The notes: a model not told the origin generated them from the sequence alone. Positions 40,476-52,371 are shown, counted from the first letter of the stretch. The stretch: 64,000 bases of DNA from Aurantiochytrium sp. KH105 (GCA_003116975.1 BGKB01000125.1:124001-188000), one strand, 5' to 3'. Translations and numbers: made by a program.

Positions 40476-42149
40476 TCATTGTAGTGAGCACGAGCCTGCC
40501 CGCGGAACATCAGGGCGGAGCATGGGCTTGCCCCGGATTTCCGAGTCGTCGGGAATGGGCGCGACGGGAAAACCGCGGCGGATCATGTGGCAGCGAAATT
40601 GGCGCGCGCGCCCAATCACGGCTTGCGTCGCCTCCTTGGGAGACCATAGGTGCTCAGAGACGCCCGCAAGCCGCGGCCAAATCGTTTGTAACAACACAGA
40701 GACGTCGAGCTTCTCAGCCCATACTGCCCCGCCGCCGCCCAATACCAGAGAACAATCCCTCGTGCCTTTGCCGCAGGGATCAGTGAACCGTGTTGCCTTA
40801 TATGAGGCCTGGCCGTCAAAGTACCACGAATTGACGGGCGAATGCAGGACATTGAAACCTTGCCCAATGGCCTTGAAGACCTGGTCGCTGCGAAGCCAGT
40901 AGTGAAAAATGCTTGTCTTGGGCCACGATTGGCCAAAGTTCACAAAGACCTCCTCCCAGCTGACTGGCGTCACGCCCAAGGCATCCGAGGCCTCAGCATG
41001 CGCTGTCTTAACAAATTCGAGATACAGTCCCTTGGCGTCGAGGTGGCGATCTTGCGCGTACTGCATCGTAGCTGGGTCCTTTGCCCAGGTTGTCTTCCAG
41101 TTTACCTCATCTCCGCCAAGATGCATCAAAGTGTCGGGGAAGATGTCATGTATCTCTGCCATGAGCTTGGAAATCACCGTTTGCGCACCGCCACCCGCAA
41201 GCGTGATAACCTCTTTGCGTGCAGTGCAGATATCCGGACGACCTACGCACCAAGACTTGGAGTGCCCAGGGATATCGAGCTCTGGCATGACGCGGATACC
41301 TCTGGCGTGCGCATAGGCAACAATCGACCGCAAATCTCCCGAAGTATACTTGTCTTGGCCATTATAGGCGCCCTTGCAGAGTTCAGGCACGCTCTCGCTG
41401 CACCAAGGGAAAGATTGGTCGTCCATAAGATGCCAATGTAGGACATTGATCTTGGTATGGGCCATGCCGTCCAAAATCTTGCGCAGCGTGGGAATTGGAA
41501 TGTAGTGCCGGCTCGAGTCTACGAGTAGCTCGCGGTGCGGGAACCGAGGCGCGTCACGAATATCCCAGTCTGCATGAGCAATCTCGTAGACTGCTATCTC
41601 AGCATTATAGTGGACGAGCTGACTGAATGTCTCGAGCCCATGCATTGCACCAAACATGGTTGCTGCCTCAAGTTGGATGGCCTGATCCGTCACCTGAAGC
41701 GAGTAGCTCTCGTCGACACCAAGAGACTGAATCGAGCTTGCATCTCGAACTGTAATCTTGATGGCGCCAAGACATGCTACATCGCTGCAGGGGCTTGGCG
41801 CGATCTTGTGCGATGGTGAAAAAATTAGATTTGCGATACGACCGATGGCGTCTTTGAGCAGTGCGCATTCTCCGCCCTTTTCTTTGCCGCACTTTTCCAC
41901 GTCCCACGCGAACGTGGCAGCATTGAGCCGCACGCGTTTGGTGCCGTGCATGACATGTGCTGGCAGAGGAAATGGCAAGTTTTCGGGCAGAGCCTCCCAA
42001 GCGACGTTGGTTTCGAGGGTCCGATCCGGGTCTCGTCTTCGCGCTTGCGCGTTTGCGCCCGATACTGCGACCCCTCGTAAAAGGGCGAGGACTAGCGCAA
42101 ATACCAGCGCCAGCGCCAGCGTGCGAGGTTGCTGCGTACCCAAGGTCAT
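40476..42149 (-). CDS. GH20 beta-N-acetylhexosaminidase
   Basis: 557 aa. Hydrolyses terminal N-acetylglucosamine or N-acetylgalactosamine from glycans or chitin fragments, in lysosome or outside the cell. The start MTLGTQQPRTLALALVFALV gives a clear signal peptide cleaved near 34; the open frame upstream (to 42449) was rejected. An N-terminal GH20b domain spans about 60-195 (LQVTDQAIQLEAATMFGAMH). The catalytic TIM barrel follows: RFPHRELLVDSSRHYIP (202-218), HWHLMDD (238-244), MPELDIPGHSKSW (288-300), catalytic pair D347-E348 in HLGGDEVNW, VSWEEVF (396-402), and a C-terminal VLGGGGAVWAEKLD. The length is normal for the family. The transposon lies about 105 bp downstream. Confidence 0.93.
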   Translation of the reverse strand: MTLGTQQPRTLALALVFALVLALLRGVAVSGANAQARRRDPDRTLETNVAWEALPENLPFPLPAHVMHGTKRVRLNAATFAWDVEKCGKEKGGECALLKDAIGRIANLIFSPSHKIAPSPCSDVACLGAIKITVRDASSIQSLGVDESYSLQVTDQAIQLEAATMFGAMHGLETFSQLVHYNAEIAVYEIAHADWDIRDAPRFPHRELLVDSSRHYIPIPTLRKILDGMAHTKINVLHWHLMDDQSFPWCSESVPELCKGAYNGQDKYTSGDLRSIVAYAHARGIRVMPELDIPGHSKSWCVGRPDICTARKEVITLAGGGAQTVISKLMAEIHDIFPDTLMHLGGDEVNWKTTWAKDPATMQYAQDRHLDAKGLYLEFVKTAHAEASDALGVTPVSWEEVFVNFGQSWPKTSIFHYWLRSDQVFKAIGQGFNVLHSPVNSWYFDGQASYKATRFTDPCGKGTRDCSLVLGGGGAVWAEKLDVSVLLQTIWPRLAGVSEHLWSPKEATQAVIGRARQFRCHMIRRGFPVAPIPDDSEIRGKPMLRPDVPRAGSCSLQ

Positions 42150-43475
42150 GACGATGATCCTCTTGTTGGGTGCCTTCGTCACCCTCTGCTTGCAGCCTTG
42201 CCGTAATACTGTCAGCGGGATGGGCCGTGAGCTGCGCGCGCCGCTCCCCGCGCGCCCGTTGAGCTTGCTTGCTGGCGCCTTGACCGAGAGATGAGAACCT
42301 CTGTCGGTTCGACGTTTTGGACTTTCTTTACGTAGTCCTTTGCAGTCCTCGACAACACGTTGGCCTTCCGCCAAAACCAGCTGGCAGGCTGACTTGCTGG
42401 CTACCTCGATGGCTGGCTGGCTAGCCATCACATGCGGTCTTGACAACAACGGGGAGAAAAAGAAAAAAGACTGTTGTGCAGAATGATTTGGTTTGTGCGT
42501 AAATCGCTCGCGCTACGTTTGCAAGGTAAAAATATCGCTCTTGCTTTGATGTAGGGAGTAATGCCGGATTCATCGCTGACCATTTGCACGCGTTGAAGTC
42601 AGAAAAAAGCCGAAGATTAAAGGGGTCACCTGCACGCTGATGACTCAGCGATGTTGCTCGATATCAAAGAACAGGCTTCATGCTAACGAAAGGATACATT
42701 CAGATCAACATCCAGGATGCGCACTTCCTCGAGGGAGAACTCCCCTCAACTTGAAACCAAGGTAATTTGTGCGTGAAGCGATAGCAGAGACCGATTCTCG
42801 GGCCATGAGCTGTTGCACTCCTCTTGCATTTAAAAAATTAATTCAAGGTGCTGTTCTTTCTACAAGAACAACGATGGCCTTGCTTGTCGTATCGTAAAGA
42901 ACGATCAACCATGCCTTGATCAAGCCTTTCGCGCGGTGATTGAATCTTAGCAGGCTAAATGCACACGTCTGCGTGGTCTTTTTTGAATAGATCTTGCTTC
43001 GTCAAGCACCTGGTCGTGCCGTCTAAAAGAAATGGCGTGTTTCCCAAGCTCAAGTCATATGTCTTAGTACTCGAGGGTAGGCTAGATAGGAATAGAGGTG
43101 ATTGCCCCCAAAAGAGCTCACCGACAGGGACTGCCCCCCCCCCACCCCCCCCCAAAAAAAAGAACTCGCCGACAGGGACTGCCACCAGATCTCCTCAATC
43201 TTCTTTCTCTCCCAACTTGAAAAGCTCATGCCGGCGGTCTCTTTACGAGCTCATCCGAGCTCATCTCATCTCATCTCACCGTGACCTTCCCTGCGCAACC
43301 CCAATTTCGTGGGACGGACTTATACCGGTCCGGTCCCCCATGACAAAGAAGACGAAGCAGCAGATCGCATTTGAGCGGCAAGAGCACTTGAGCAGAAGAG
43401 CGCAGCACAGCGCGGAGAAGAGGCAGGTATAGTGACGCAAGGCGATCGCTCGGCACGCAGCGTAGGTCCGGCAAG
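42150..43475. other. Intergenic, 1.3 kb
   Basis: Upstream of both the hexosaminidase and the crotonase genes (divergent). It contains an imperfect direct repeat (gaactcgccgacagggactg type) at about 43110-43130 and 43161-43181, flanking a C-run and A-run, and a tcatctcatctcatctcacc tract near 43260. No gene was recognised. Confidence 0.5.
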
Positions 43476-44348
43476 ATGGTGCTCAAGGTGGAGGTGAAGG
43501 ACAAGGTGATGACGATGACCATCTCGCGACCCGAGATCCGCAACGCGTGGACGGAGAAGCTGCGCGACGATATCTGCAAGGCCGTGGACCAGGCGAACAA
43601 GGACCCGAACGTTCGCGCCGTGATCTTGACCGGCGACCCTGCAGGCAATGCGTTTTGCGCTGGCATGCAGCTCGCGGGCGACAAGGAGTCTGCCGCCGTC
43701 TTGGCGAATGATATCCCGGAAGGCCGCAAGTCCGACAACTCGACCTTTCGCGACGGTGGCGGTATCGCATCGCTTGCCATTCTCAACTGCACCAAGCCCG
43801 TGATTGCTGCAATGAACGGCGCTGCCGTGGGCGTGGGCATGACCCTTGCGTGCTGCTGCGACATGCGCGTGATGGCCGAGGGATCCAAATGTGGATTTGT
43901 CTTTGTTCGCCGCGGCCTTGCGTGCGAGTCGATCTCGTCGTGGACGCTGCGCAAGCTTGTGGGCACGGGCAAGGCCATGGAGCTTGTGCTGACAGGCCGT
44001 GTCTTCAAGTCCGAAGAGGCGCCGCCGGGTCTCTTCAACTACGTTCTGCCCAAGGATCAAGTGATGGCCAAGGCGACTGAGCTCGCTCGTGAGATTGCAG
44101 ACTACACCAGCGCCGTGGGTGTGAGTCTTTCCAAGTTCGCCATCTTGCGCAATGGCAACATGAGCCCAGAGGAAGCGCACTTGGTTGAGTCGCGCATGAT
44201 CCATAATGCCCTGGGCAGCGATGATTTCGAAGAGGGCCGCAAGTCGTTCCTGGAGAAACGCCCTCCCAACTTTACGACCGACCCGTTCCGCAATCTTCCC
44301 GAGTTCTACCCGTGGTGGGTGCAGATCAAGACGCACCCGAAGCTCTGA
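43476..44348 (+). CDS. Crotonase-family enoyl-CoA hydratase/isomerase
   Basis: 290 aa. Fold: VMTMTISRPEIRNAW (11-25), RAVILTGDPAGNAFCAGMQL (47-66, oxyanion hole), KPVIAAMNGAAVGVGMTLA (108-126) and CGFVFVRRGLACESISSWTL (140-159). The first catalytic Glu of classical enoyl-CoA hydratase (in GGGCELA) is Thr here (VGVGMTLA), and the second (QPEILLG) is not kept; a Glu sits a few residues later in LACES. That pattern matches FVFxRRG...SSW crotonases, which include isomerase-like members. Substrate is therefore uncertain. No targeting peptide; the SKL-type end is absent (it ends THPKL, which is weakly PTS1-like). Confidence 0.87.
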   Translation: MVLKVEVKDKVMTMTISRPEIRNAWTEKLRDDICKAVDQANKDPNVRAVILTGDPAGNAFCAGMQLAGDKESAAVLANDIPEGRKSDNSTFRDGGGIASLAILNCTKPVIAAMNGAAVGVGMTLACCCDMRVMAEGSKCGFVFVRRGLACESISSWTLRKLVGTGKAMELVLTGRVFKSEEAPPGLFNYVLPKDQVMAKATELAREIADYTSAVGVSLSKFAILRNGNMSPEEAHLVESRMIHNALGSDDFEEGRKSFLEKRPPNFTTDPFRNLPEFYPWWVQIKTHPKL

Positions 44349-45528
44349 TTCATCTCAAAGTTAAAATTATCAAGTACGGGTTCTGATGAATTCGAAGAAT
44401 CTTACTGCTAAGCATTCATATTTTTTTTTAATGTTCTCGAGAGAAAGTGATGTGTTCGATGACTGACCTTTCCAACATATTGATATCAGACAGTCGTCTG
44501 CATGGCCAGTCTGTGTTCTTGGCCTCTTTTTTCCAAATATGTTTACGTCGCAAGGTATTCGCAATAAAAATTGATTCCAGCTGATAGCTCATCGTCCATT
44601 CAAAACAGACTCAGAGTTTTGAGACTCAGAGTTTTGTTGCCAGCCCCCTCGTCGCCTAAAATTGTAGTAGGGGGGGGGGGGGGGGGGGGAAGGCAAGGCG
44701 TACATGTCGCGACACCAGAGCCAAAATTAGGATTTCCCATGACTATAAATTTCTCCCAAATCGTGTACACCCTGATTTTTTTTTGATCAGCATTCGGGTT
44801 CTCGCACCCGCCACGGCGGACGTTTTTAATGCAGTTTCCAAGCTTTCTGAAACGCTTCGTTTTCATTTCCTCCAGGCTGTGGCTCTCGTCGAGTGAAAAA
44901 CCTTGCATGTTTTCGAAGAGCTCGGTTTGAGTCGGGCGATGAGATTTGTTGCCATGTCGTAGGACACGATCTTGATTTCAAGCCGGACTAGCACACAAGG
45001 GTTCGTATAGCATGGTGTCATGGCAAACCGGAGCTTTTCTTTCTTGAGAGACAAGGTGGAGAGATTGCTGAATCGAAGAGAGAAAGCAAGTTGCTAAGTA
45101 AAGACAGGTTTGGCAACGTGGTTTTTACTATTGAAAAATAATGTTGAAAGAAAGTCACTGTCAGGCCAAACAAAAAAATTAAATGAAGTTTGAAGGAACA
45201 GGGTGTCCATGCGGCAGGCTTGGACGCCATCCCTCTAATGCAGGGAGGAGGAACAAAGTTGTCGCAGTGCTTGGCTCTAGGGTTCGGTTGGCTGATGCTT
45301 GCATACTCGCGAGCTGATCACTGGCATGCAGACTAATTGATCCGGTTCTAGAGCTTGCACTGTCTGAAGAGAAAATACGTACAGGTCAGGAAGGAGCGCG
45401 GATAAAAGGAAGCTTAAGCCGCAGGGTACGTGCGTTCACGCGTGCCTTGACGGCGAGGGGAGACTCCTCTTTTCTCCCCGCCTCCCTTTTTTTTTTTTTT
45501 GAAGTTCCAGTGCTTCTGGGTTCTGGGC
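44349..45528. other. Intergenic, 1.2 kb
   Basis: AT-richer DNA with a tandem duplication (gactcagagttttg) at about 44608-44635 and a 20-base G run at 44670-44689. No gene was recognised. Confidence 0.5.
44670..44689 (+). repeat. Homopolymer G20
   Basis: Twenty consecutive G, on the plus strand. Confidence 0.95.
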
Positions 45529-47022
45529 TTACCACTCGCCAACCTCTGTGCTGCCATAGGCGGTTGAAGGGTCCCAGGTCCACCAAGGGGCGAGTTCGGT
45601 CCAGAAGCGGGAAGCCTGAATTTCTTCAAAGCCGCGCCGGTATCCAAGACGTGTGTGCGGTGCCTTGCGAAAGCTGGCAGCAAAAAATGTGCGGAGAGAC
45701 ATTGGTGTTCGAATGGCCTCTCGGGTCTCAAGAAAGTCGGGAACCTCGACTGGAGCCTGGCAGATAAGGTCGCACATGGTCACATCGTCCTCATGGTACC
45801 AGGGCCAGTTCGCAAAAAGGGCCTCAAAGGCGAGAACGGCAAAGGACCACCAGTCGGACTCCATGCCGTGAGGCTTGCGCTTGAAGATTTCGGGCCCCGC
45901 GTATGCGATCGTGCCGGACTGGGTCACGCACTCGAGACGGCCATTCGTGCGGTTGGTGTGGCGGGCAGGGTCGAGCGTGGTGGAAAGTCCAAAATCGAGG
46001 AGCTTGGCGGTGCCCTGCTGGGAGATGCCGACGTTTTCAGGTTTGAGGTCTCCATGGATGATATTGTGGCGGTGAAGGCAGTCGAGGCCACGCGCCACGT
46101 CTGCCAAAATCACAAGGTGCTCACAAGTGCGGAGGGCCGCGTCGCAGCCCCAAACACTGTAGAGATCACCCTGCTCGCAGTATTCGAGGACGATGAGCGC
46201 GCTGTCGCCCAAGTCGCAAGCGTATTCGAGCTTGACGATGTTGTCGGACTCTTGGTGGAGACGCTTGCGCAGAACGGCGAGCTCGTTCTTGCCGTGTTGA
46301 GAGTTTTTCCGCTGGATGAGCGGGACATTTTTCACCACGAGACGCTGGCCCATGGCTTCTGGGTCTACGAGAAGGTGCTGGGCGCCGGGGATCTTGCCCA
46401 CTTCCGGGCGCTCGATGAGGAGAACGTCGCCATAGGTGCCCTGGAGGTTGACGATGGAGTTGAGGCTGTTGAGGACAAGTTCGCCCTGGAGCGGCCCGGG
46501 GCTGGCGGCGGCGGAGGCGCCGCTTGCGCCAGCATCGGAGGGAGAGAGCTCCTTTTCTTGTGCGATTAGAGTTGGGGCCGGGGAGAGGGAGGCGCGTAAT
46601 GAGCTGGTGGCCGCACTCATGGAGAGAGACCTTGTGAGGCTGCCTGGGATGCTTGGGGCCGGCGACTTGGGATGTTGCGGTGTCTGTGCGTCGGCAAGGG
46701 CAAAGGGGGCTGTTGGTACGACTTTTGCCGATGTCGGAGATCCGACTGCACTAGAGGGTGCGCTGCTATTGTTCATAATTTTGGTATCTACCCAGAGTCC
46801 GCTGGGTCTTGGCCGTGAGCGCTCTGGTTTGTTGGCTTGGGGCGGGCGTGTGGTCTTTGGGAGGACCGTGGCTGCGCTCTTGACCTCCTCGGCTGCCTTG
46901 GCAACCGCTTCCATGGACAAGGGTTGCGCCATGCGTTGCTGCGTGTGCTCTTGCAGCAGCGTCGTTGCTTGCGGCGGCAATAGCTGCTCCTGCTGCTTGC
47001 TGAGCACGTCGAGTCTGTGCAT
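45529..47022 (-). CDS. Serine/threonine protein kinase with HGD catalytic loop
   Basis: 497 aa from ATG 47022 (MHRLDVLSKQQ). The frame runs upstream through a (CAAA)n repeat, which was excluded. The N-terminal 180 residues are disordered, Ser/Pro-rich. The kinase domain spans about 190-475: degenerate glycine loop LQGTYGDV, VAIK-type lysine K231 (RLVVKN), catalytic loop HGDLKPEN at 323-330 (Gly replaces the Arg of HRD), DFGLS at 343-347, TQSGTIAYAGPEIF (367-380, APE position) and DWWSFAV. The end RLGYRRGFEEIQASRFW resembles the AGC-family C-lobe terminus. Being non-RD, it probably does not need activation-loop phosphorylation. The target is unknown. Confidence 0.9.
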   Translation of the reverse strand: MHRLDVLSKQQEQLLPPQATTLLQEHTQQRMAQPLSMEAVAKAAEEVKSAATVLPKTTRPPQANKPERSRPRPSGLWVDTKIMNNSSAPSSAVGSPTSAKVVPTAPFALADAQTPQHPKSPAPSIPGSLTRSLSMSAATSSLRASLSPAPTLIAQEKELSPSDAGASGASAAASPGPLQGELVLNSLNSIVNLQGTYGDVLLIERPEVGKIPGAQHLLVDPEAMGQRLVVKNVPLIQRKNSQHGKNELAVLRKRLHQESDNIVKLEYACDLGDSALIVLEYCEQGDLYSVWGCDAALRTCEHLVILADVARGLDCLHRHNIIHGDLKPENVGISQQGTAKLLDFGLSTTLDPARHTNRTNGRLECVTQSGTIAYAGPEIFKRKPHGMESDWWSFAVLAFEALFANWPWYHEDDVTMCDLICQAPVEVPDFLETREAIRTPMSLRTFFAASFRKAPHTRLGYRRGFEEIQASRFWTELAPWWTWDPSTAYGSTEVGEW

Positions 47023-47023
47023 G

Positions 47024-47086
47024 TTGTTTGTTTGTTTGTTTGTTTGTTTGTTTGTTTGTTTGTTTGTTTGTTGTTTGTTTGTTTGT
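47024..47086. repeat. (TTTG)n microsatellite in 5' leader of kinase gene
   Basis: About 15 copies with one interruption, ending 1-2 bases before the kinase start codon on the minus strand. Confidence 0.9.
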
Positions 47087-47423
47087 GGTCTATCTCTGTC
47101 CCTGCCTCGGGCACGGAGAAGGGCAGCAAGTAAGCGTGGAGGCGCTGAGGCAAGTCGCCGTTTACAGCGCCGCGCCGCGCCGTGCCGGGCCCAGCAGGCA
47201 GACAGACAGGCAAGCAAGTAAGCAAGCGAGGGAGCAACGAGAGCAAGCCGCTCGCTCTTCCTCGCCTCGGCTCGTCTTGTCTTGACCAAGAGTGAACGCA
47301 CGCTGGACGAACGAAAGAATGAATGAACAAACGCACGAGCGACAAGCAGACGCGGTGCGCGTCTCGTCTTGCTGCACGCGCGGGGGCGCGAGCGCGGGGG
47401 TGCTGCTAGGCCTGCGCGAGACG

Positions 47424-47459
<36 letters not shown>

Positions 47460-50400
47460 GTACGTGCGTGCGTGCGATCGACCACGCTCGCTCGCCGAGC
47501 CGTGCTGAGCCGAGCGAGTCTTTTGCGAGTTTGCTCCCCGGGGAAGCGGCGCGCGGCGGTCCCGGAGCCCCTACTGTTTCGCGTACCTGGCGCCTACGCC
47601 TCGCCCGTCTCGCGCCCCCGCCCCCGTCTAGGTCCACTGGCGCTCTCTCTCCCCCTCTGCCCCCCTCACACCTGTCTTTCACTGCCTCCCTCCCTCCCCG
47701 CCTCCGCCTCCGGCTCGCAGGCCGCAGCTGAAAGACCCGTCCGGCTGAAAGACGCGGAACGGCAGCGAGACTGTGAAACCCGGCTTGCATTCTTTTACGC
47801 CTGTTTCTTTTCCTTTTTCCTTGGACATACTTCTTCTGCTTCTCCTTTCTCGACATAGAATAAATTGTTTTTTTCTTTTTCTTTTTCTTTTTTCTATTTC
47901 CTTTCCTTCCCCGCAATGCGGGTCTTTCACGCTATTTGTTGGTCGGCGGGGCGCCGCGGGGGCTGCAGACCCACACGCGGCTCTCGCGACGCGGCTCGCC
48001 CGTTCGCCTGCGGAGCTTCCCACCTGCACGCTTGCAGCTCGCCTGCGTGCCTGCGAGCCTGCGAGCTTGCGTGCATAGACATTCCTGCGCGCTTCTTGTG
48101 CCTTCCGGCCCTGCTGGCTGGCAACGTCCACGTTCGCGCACGCGAGTAGGCGCCCAGGTCGCGTCGCGTCCCGCATCCGCGCTGCGGGGAGGGGGTCTGC
48201 AGCGTGAGGGCTGCGGGAGGCGCGCGCCAGCCGCCCGGCGAGGGGGGGGGGGCGCCGAGCCTATGAAAAGACCCCCTCAGCTTCCTCCTACCGCAGCGCG
48301 CCGGAGGGACGAAGCGCTGTGCCCGACCTGCCTGCCAACCTGCCGGTCTACCTGCCTGCGTTCGCAAGCTTGCGCGGAGCCCCATTGGCGGGGACCGGGA
48401 GGGTAGGGCCAGGCGGGGACAGACCTACAGGCAGACAGACAGGCACATTGACAGCGAGGCCAACTAGGCCAGGCCGACGCGGCTGACCGTCCCTCCCTCC
48501 CTCCCTCCCTCCTTCCCGTGCAGACAGAGCTCTCCGCGCCCGCCCCCCGCAGAGCGCCTGACCTTCCCCCGCGTGGCTGTAGGCGCTCACATTGGGCCCC
48601 GCCTCACAAGCAGTCTGCGTGGCAGGCTGTGGTCGCCCCCCACAACCCCGCACACCCGCCCTCTCCCGCCGTCCCGCCCACGAAGGTATACATACCGCCC
48701 TTCCTCCCTCCCTCTCCCTCGCGTCGCATCGCAAGTCCGCGCTCGCCAACACTCCGCTCGCTACCGCCGCCTCTCCTGCCTCGGCCCAGCCCGCGATCGA
48801 GCGCCCGGGCGCCGGCCGAGGCCGTACTCGCAGCTAGCTAGCCGCGTCCTCCTCCAGCCGCCCTCCTGGCCGCTCAACGGCTCTGCCGCTCCTCCGCGCT
48901 TGTTTCCGCCGGCCGCTACCGCCGCCCCGCTTGCTCGATTGCTCCCTCTCTCCCCCCTGCCCCGTCGCCTCGCGGCCGCGGTCGACGCGGCCGACGCGAG
49001 CGAGCTGCGGCGCGACGAGTACGCGTCCTTCAGGACACCGCGGACGCGAGCGGGTGAGTGCGCGAAAGACGCGCGGCACACTTGCGGACGCAGACGGGGC
49101 CCCTCTGCTGTCTTTCAGGGGCCGCCCGCGCGCCCGCGCGCCCGCCCGTCTGTGTCATAAGGAGGAGCGAGCAAACAGTTCAGGCTCGAGGCGCCGTGCC
49201 GGTCGCGTTGGCGGCTCCGCGCTGCTGCTGCCTGCAGCAGCTGCATGTATTCTTCCTGCCTGGCAGGCTGGCTGGCCGAGCCTGGCCTGGCCTGGCCTGG
49301 CCTGGCCGCCGCGCCTCGTCTCCCTGCCTCGCGCTTGCTTACCCGCCCCGCTGCTGCTGCTGCTCCCTGACTGCTTGTACCAATCGCCCCGCGGTTTTTT
49401 TGTTTACGCATCTCTTGCGCGCTGCGGTCTGCAGCCCGCGACAGCGACCGCGACATCGACTGCAACCTGCGACGGCCTGAGACCTGAGCTGTACGAGCCG
49501 CCGGCTTCCCGAGCGGCGCGGGGCGTCGAGGCGGAGGCGAGAGGGGGGCTCCAGGGGAACGGCGCGGGGCGCTGGCGCGCGCGCTTGGCCTCCTTCCTCC
49601 CTCCCTCCCTCCCTCCTTCCCTGCCTTCCAGGCCGCGCGCGCAAGCCCAACGAATGACCTCGCGCGGAGCTAGCCAGGCCCCAGCCGCTGCGAGCGGCCG
49701 CGCGCCGCGTCCGTGAAAGATGCCGCCGAAAGACGCGCCTGGAAGCCACGCGAGGCGAGCCGAGGCGAGGCGAGGCCTGAACGAGCCCGTGACTCTCAGG
49801 TAGCAAGCCAGCCAGCCAGCAAGCAAGCAGGCGAGCGAGCGAGCGAGCGACCAAGCTCGGCTGGCTGCTCCGACCGGCCGGCTAGCCTACCTGCCAGCCT
49901 GCCTGCGACCAACTACTTGCGAGCGCGCGGCGGCGAGCCGAGGCGCGACGAGGCCAAGCCGCCACGGCCCTCCCTCGCTCCTTTCTCCGCAGGCCGTCCG
50001 AGGCGTCCTCCACGCCACCCAAACAGACAGACAGACAGACGGATGGCCATGGTGGATGGATGGAGGGATGGACGGGCAAGGCGGATTGACCGACCAACCG
50101 ACCGCCCTCAGCGCGGCGGTTGGCCAGCCAGGTGCGGGGCGAGCGAGCCATTGGCGCGCGAGGCCCCTGCCCTTGCGGGGGCTCGGAAACTTGGCGCAGC
50201 GAGGCTTGCGAGGCGGAGCCAGGCCGCTGTAGGCGGCAGGAGGAAGAAAGGAGGGAGGGAGGGACACCGCAGAGCAGAGGCCGCGGGGTGGCAGCCAGGC
50301 AGACAGGGCAGGTCCGCGTGGTGGATGGAGGCATGGGTGGATAGATGCATGGATGGATGGATGGATGGATGGATGGGCAGCTGTCCTGAGCGCGCTTAGT

Positions 50401-52308
50401 CGATCTTTCTTTCACGACTATTCTCAACTTGTCAATCATTCGTTCTTTCTTTTATTTGTTCGTTTGTTTGTTCGGTCGATCGATCGCTCATACATATGTG
50501 CGTGCGTTCGTTCATTTGAAACGATTCGTTCGTTCGTTCATTTCTTTGTCCGCACCCATCGGAGGTGCGCAGCTGAAAATCATTCGCGGCCTCTCGCCTC
50601 GCGACACGCATGCATCCGTGCGCGTAGGCCCCAGCCACTGCCAGCTGGCTGCAGCCAAGACGCACTGCAGAAGCAGGAACGCGCGCCTGTCGAGCCTGGA
50701 CTTCGCTCTGTAGCGGCTACCTGCAGCCGCTGCCTTCCCCCTACCTCTGCCAGTACCCATCGAGGTGTGGGCCGTCGCTGCGGGGTTCGCAGGTTGCCCG
50801 CAGGCCCGGCGCCGCGTGCCTGGAGCGCGTCTTTCGTTGGGCGGCCTGTGAGCCCTCCTCGCCCGACGTACGCAAACCGCCTGGCGTTGTGACGGCGCGG
50901 CCGCAAGCAACAGCAAGCTGCGAGCTAAGAGAGACCACGAGAGCGCGCGAGGCGGGAGCGCAAGAAAACCTCTTTAACGGCAGCTGGCTGGCTGGCCGAC
51001 GGGCTGGCTGCAGCTGGTATGGCTGGCTGGCTGGCTGGCTGGCTGGCTCAGCCGGCTGGCTGGCCGGTGGCCGCTGTCGGTTCCGCGACCGAACCGCGAG
51101 AGGCGTTACTCAGCCAGCCTTGCCTGGCCGACGTGCGTCTATCTACTACTATCTAATCAATGGCATGCACGGATGGACGGATACCAATACTTGACGTCGA
51201 TCGCTGGCTCGCCGGCGTACTGCACGCCTCGCGACGCCGCTGCGCACAGCACCTGCGTCGCAAAGCGAGCTCCGCGTCCCGCTCCTCGCGCGCGGCGGCC
51301 TCGTGCCGAGCCGCCGCCGGCAGTTGCGGTGCGCGCGGCGAGGCCCGTCGCAGGTGAGCCGGTCTATGTGTGTGCGCTTCCCCCCGCCGCCCCCAATGGA
51401 GGCTCGGCCCACAAAGAAGCGGCGCCGTGCTGGGCGCGCGGCGTTCGTGCGCGGACCTGCAGCTGCTCGGGCCACCTTGCTACGCGGGCCGCCCGCGCGA
51501 GGCGGAGCGGAGAAACGGCTTGGCTTGGGCTGGGCTAGGCTAAGCTGTCGCAGCAAGGTCTAGGTGAGGCGGAAATCCACTCCACGGCCGGAAGCGGAGC
51601 CCGCACGGTCAGCGGCAGGCAGAGCAGGGCAGGGCAGGCGTGAGGTTCGGATGGACTGACTGACTGACTGACTGACGCATAAACGGACGTGTCCGGCTGT
51701 TCGGCCGACCGGCCTCGCGAAGAAGCGCGCGCGACCCAAGGCGGGAGGAAGTCGCACGGGGTCTCACATGTCCCGCCTCGCGGCGCGGCTCCCTTCGAGT
51801 CACTCGTGTCACTCGTGTCAATCATTTCTTTCAACGTGTCATCTCGTCATTCACATTCGCTCATTGTCACTCGCCACGCTTCTTCATTCGTTCCTTCACT
51901 CCTAGCTCAAACGGCCGGCACGGCCAGTCTACTTTGGCTATTCGATTCAGACTCATTGATCGATCTCCTCGCGCAAGCAGCTATTCAACCCACCAACCAA
52001 CCAACCAACCAACCAACCGGCCAGCTACAACCGCCTTGCTCGCCCAGTGGATGAGTGGGAAGAGCTGCCTCCTCCGCCGCAGGAAGCCGACGCCAGAAGC
52101 TCGCGGCGCCGCCCTTCCTGCCCTGCTCTGCCCTGCGTCGACTGTGCCCCAGTAGCTAGCTAGCTAGCTAGCTAGCGAGACAGCCAGCCGGATTGATGAC
52201 AGGCGAGGCGAGGCGAGGCGAGGCGGAGGCGCAGTCGCGGAGGCGCAGTCGCGGTCGCGAAAGATTCCGAGCCAGCGTCCACGTGGCTCGCTTCGTGCGC
52301 GCTCGGTG

Positions 52309-52371
52309 TTTCGCTGTTTCGCTGTTCCGCTGCTTCGCTGTTTCGCTGTTTCGCTGCTTCGCTGCTTCGCC
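52309..52371. repeat. 8-bp minisatellite (cgctgttt)
   Basis: About eight copies of cgctgttt/cgctgctt. Confidence 0.85.

Noticed and set aside
47023-47916. Upstream extension of the kinase frame
   Set aside because: It passes through the (CAAA)n repeat and repeat-rich DNA, and a good ATG follows at 47022.
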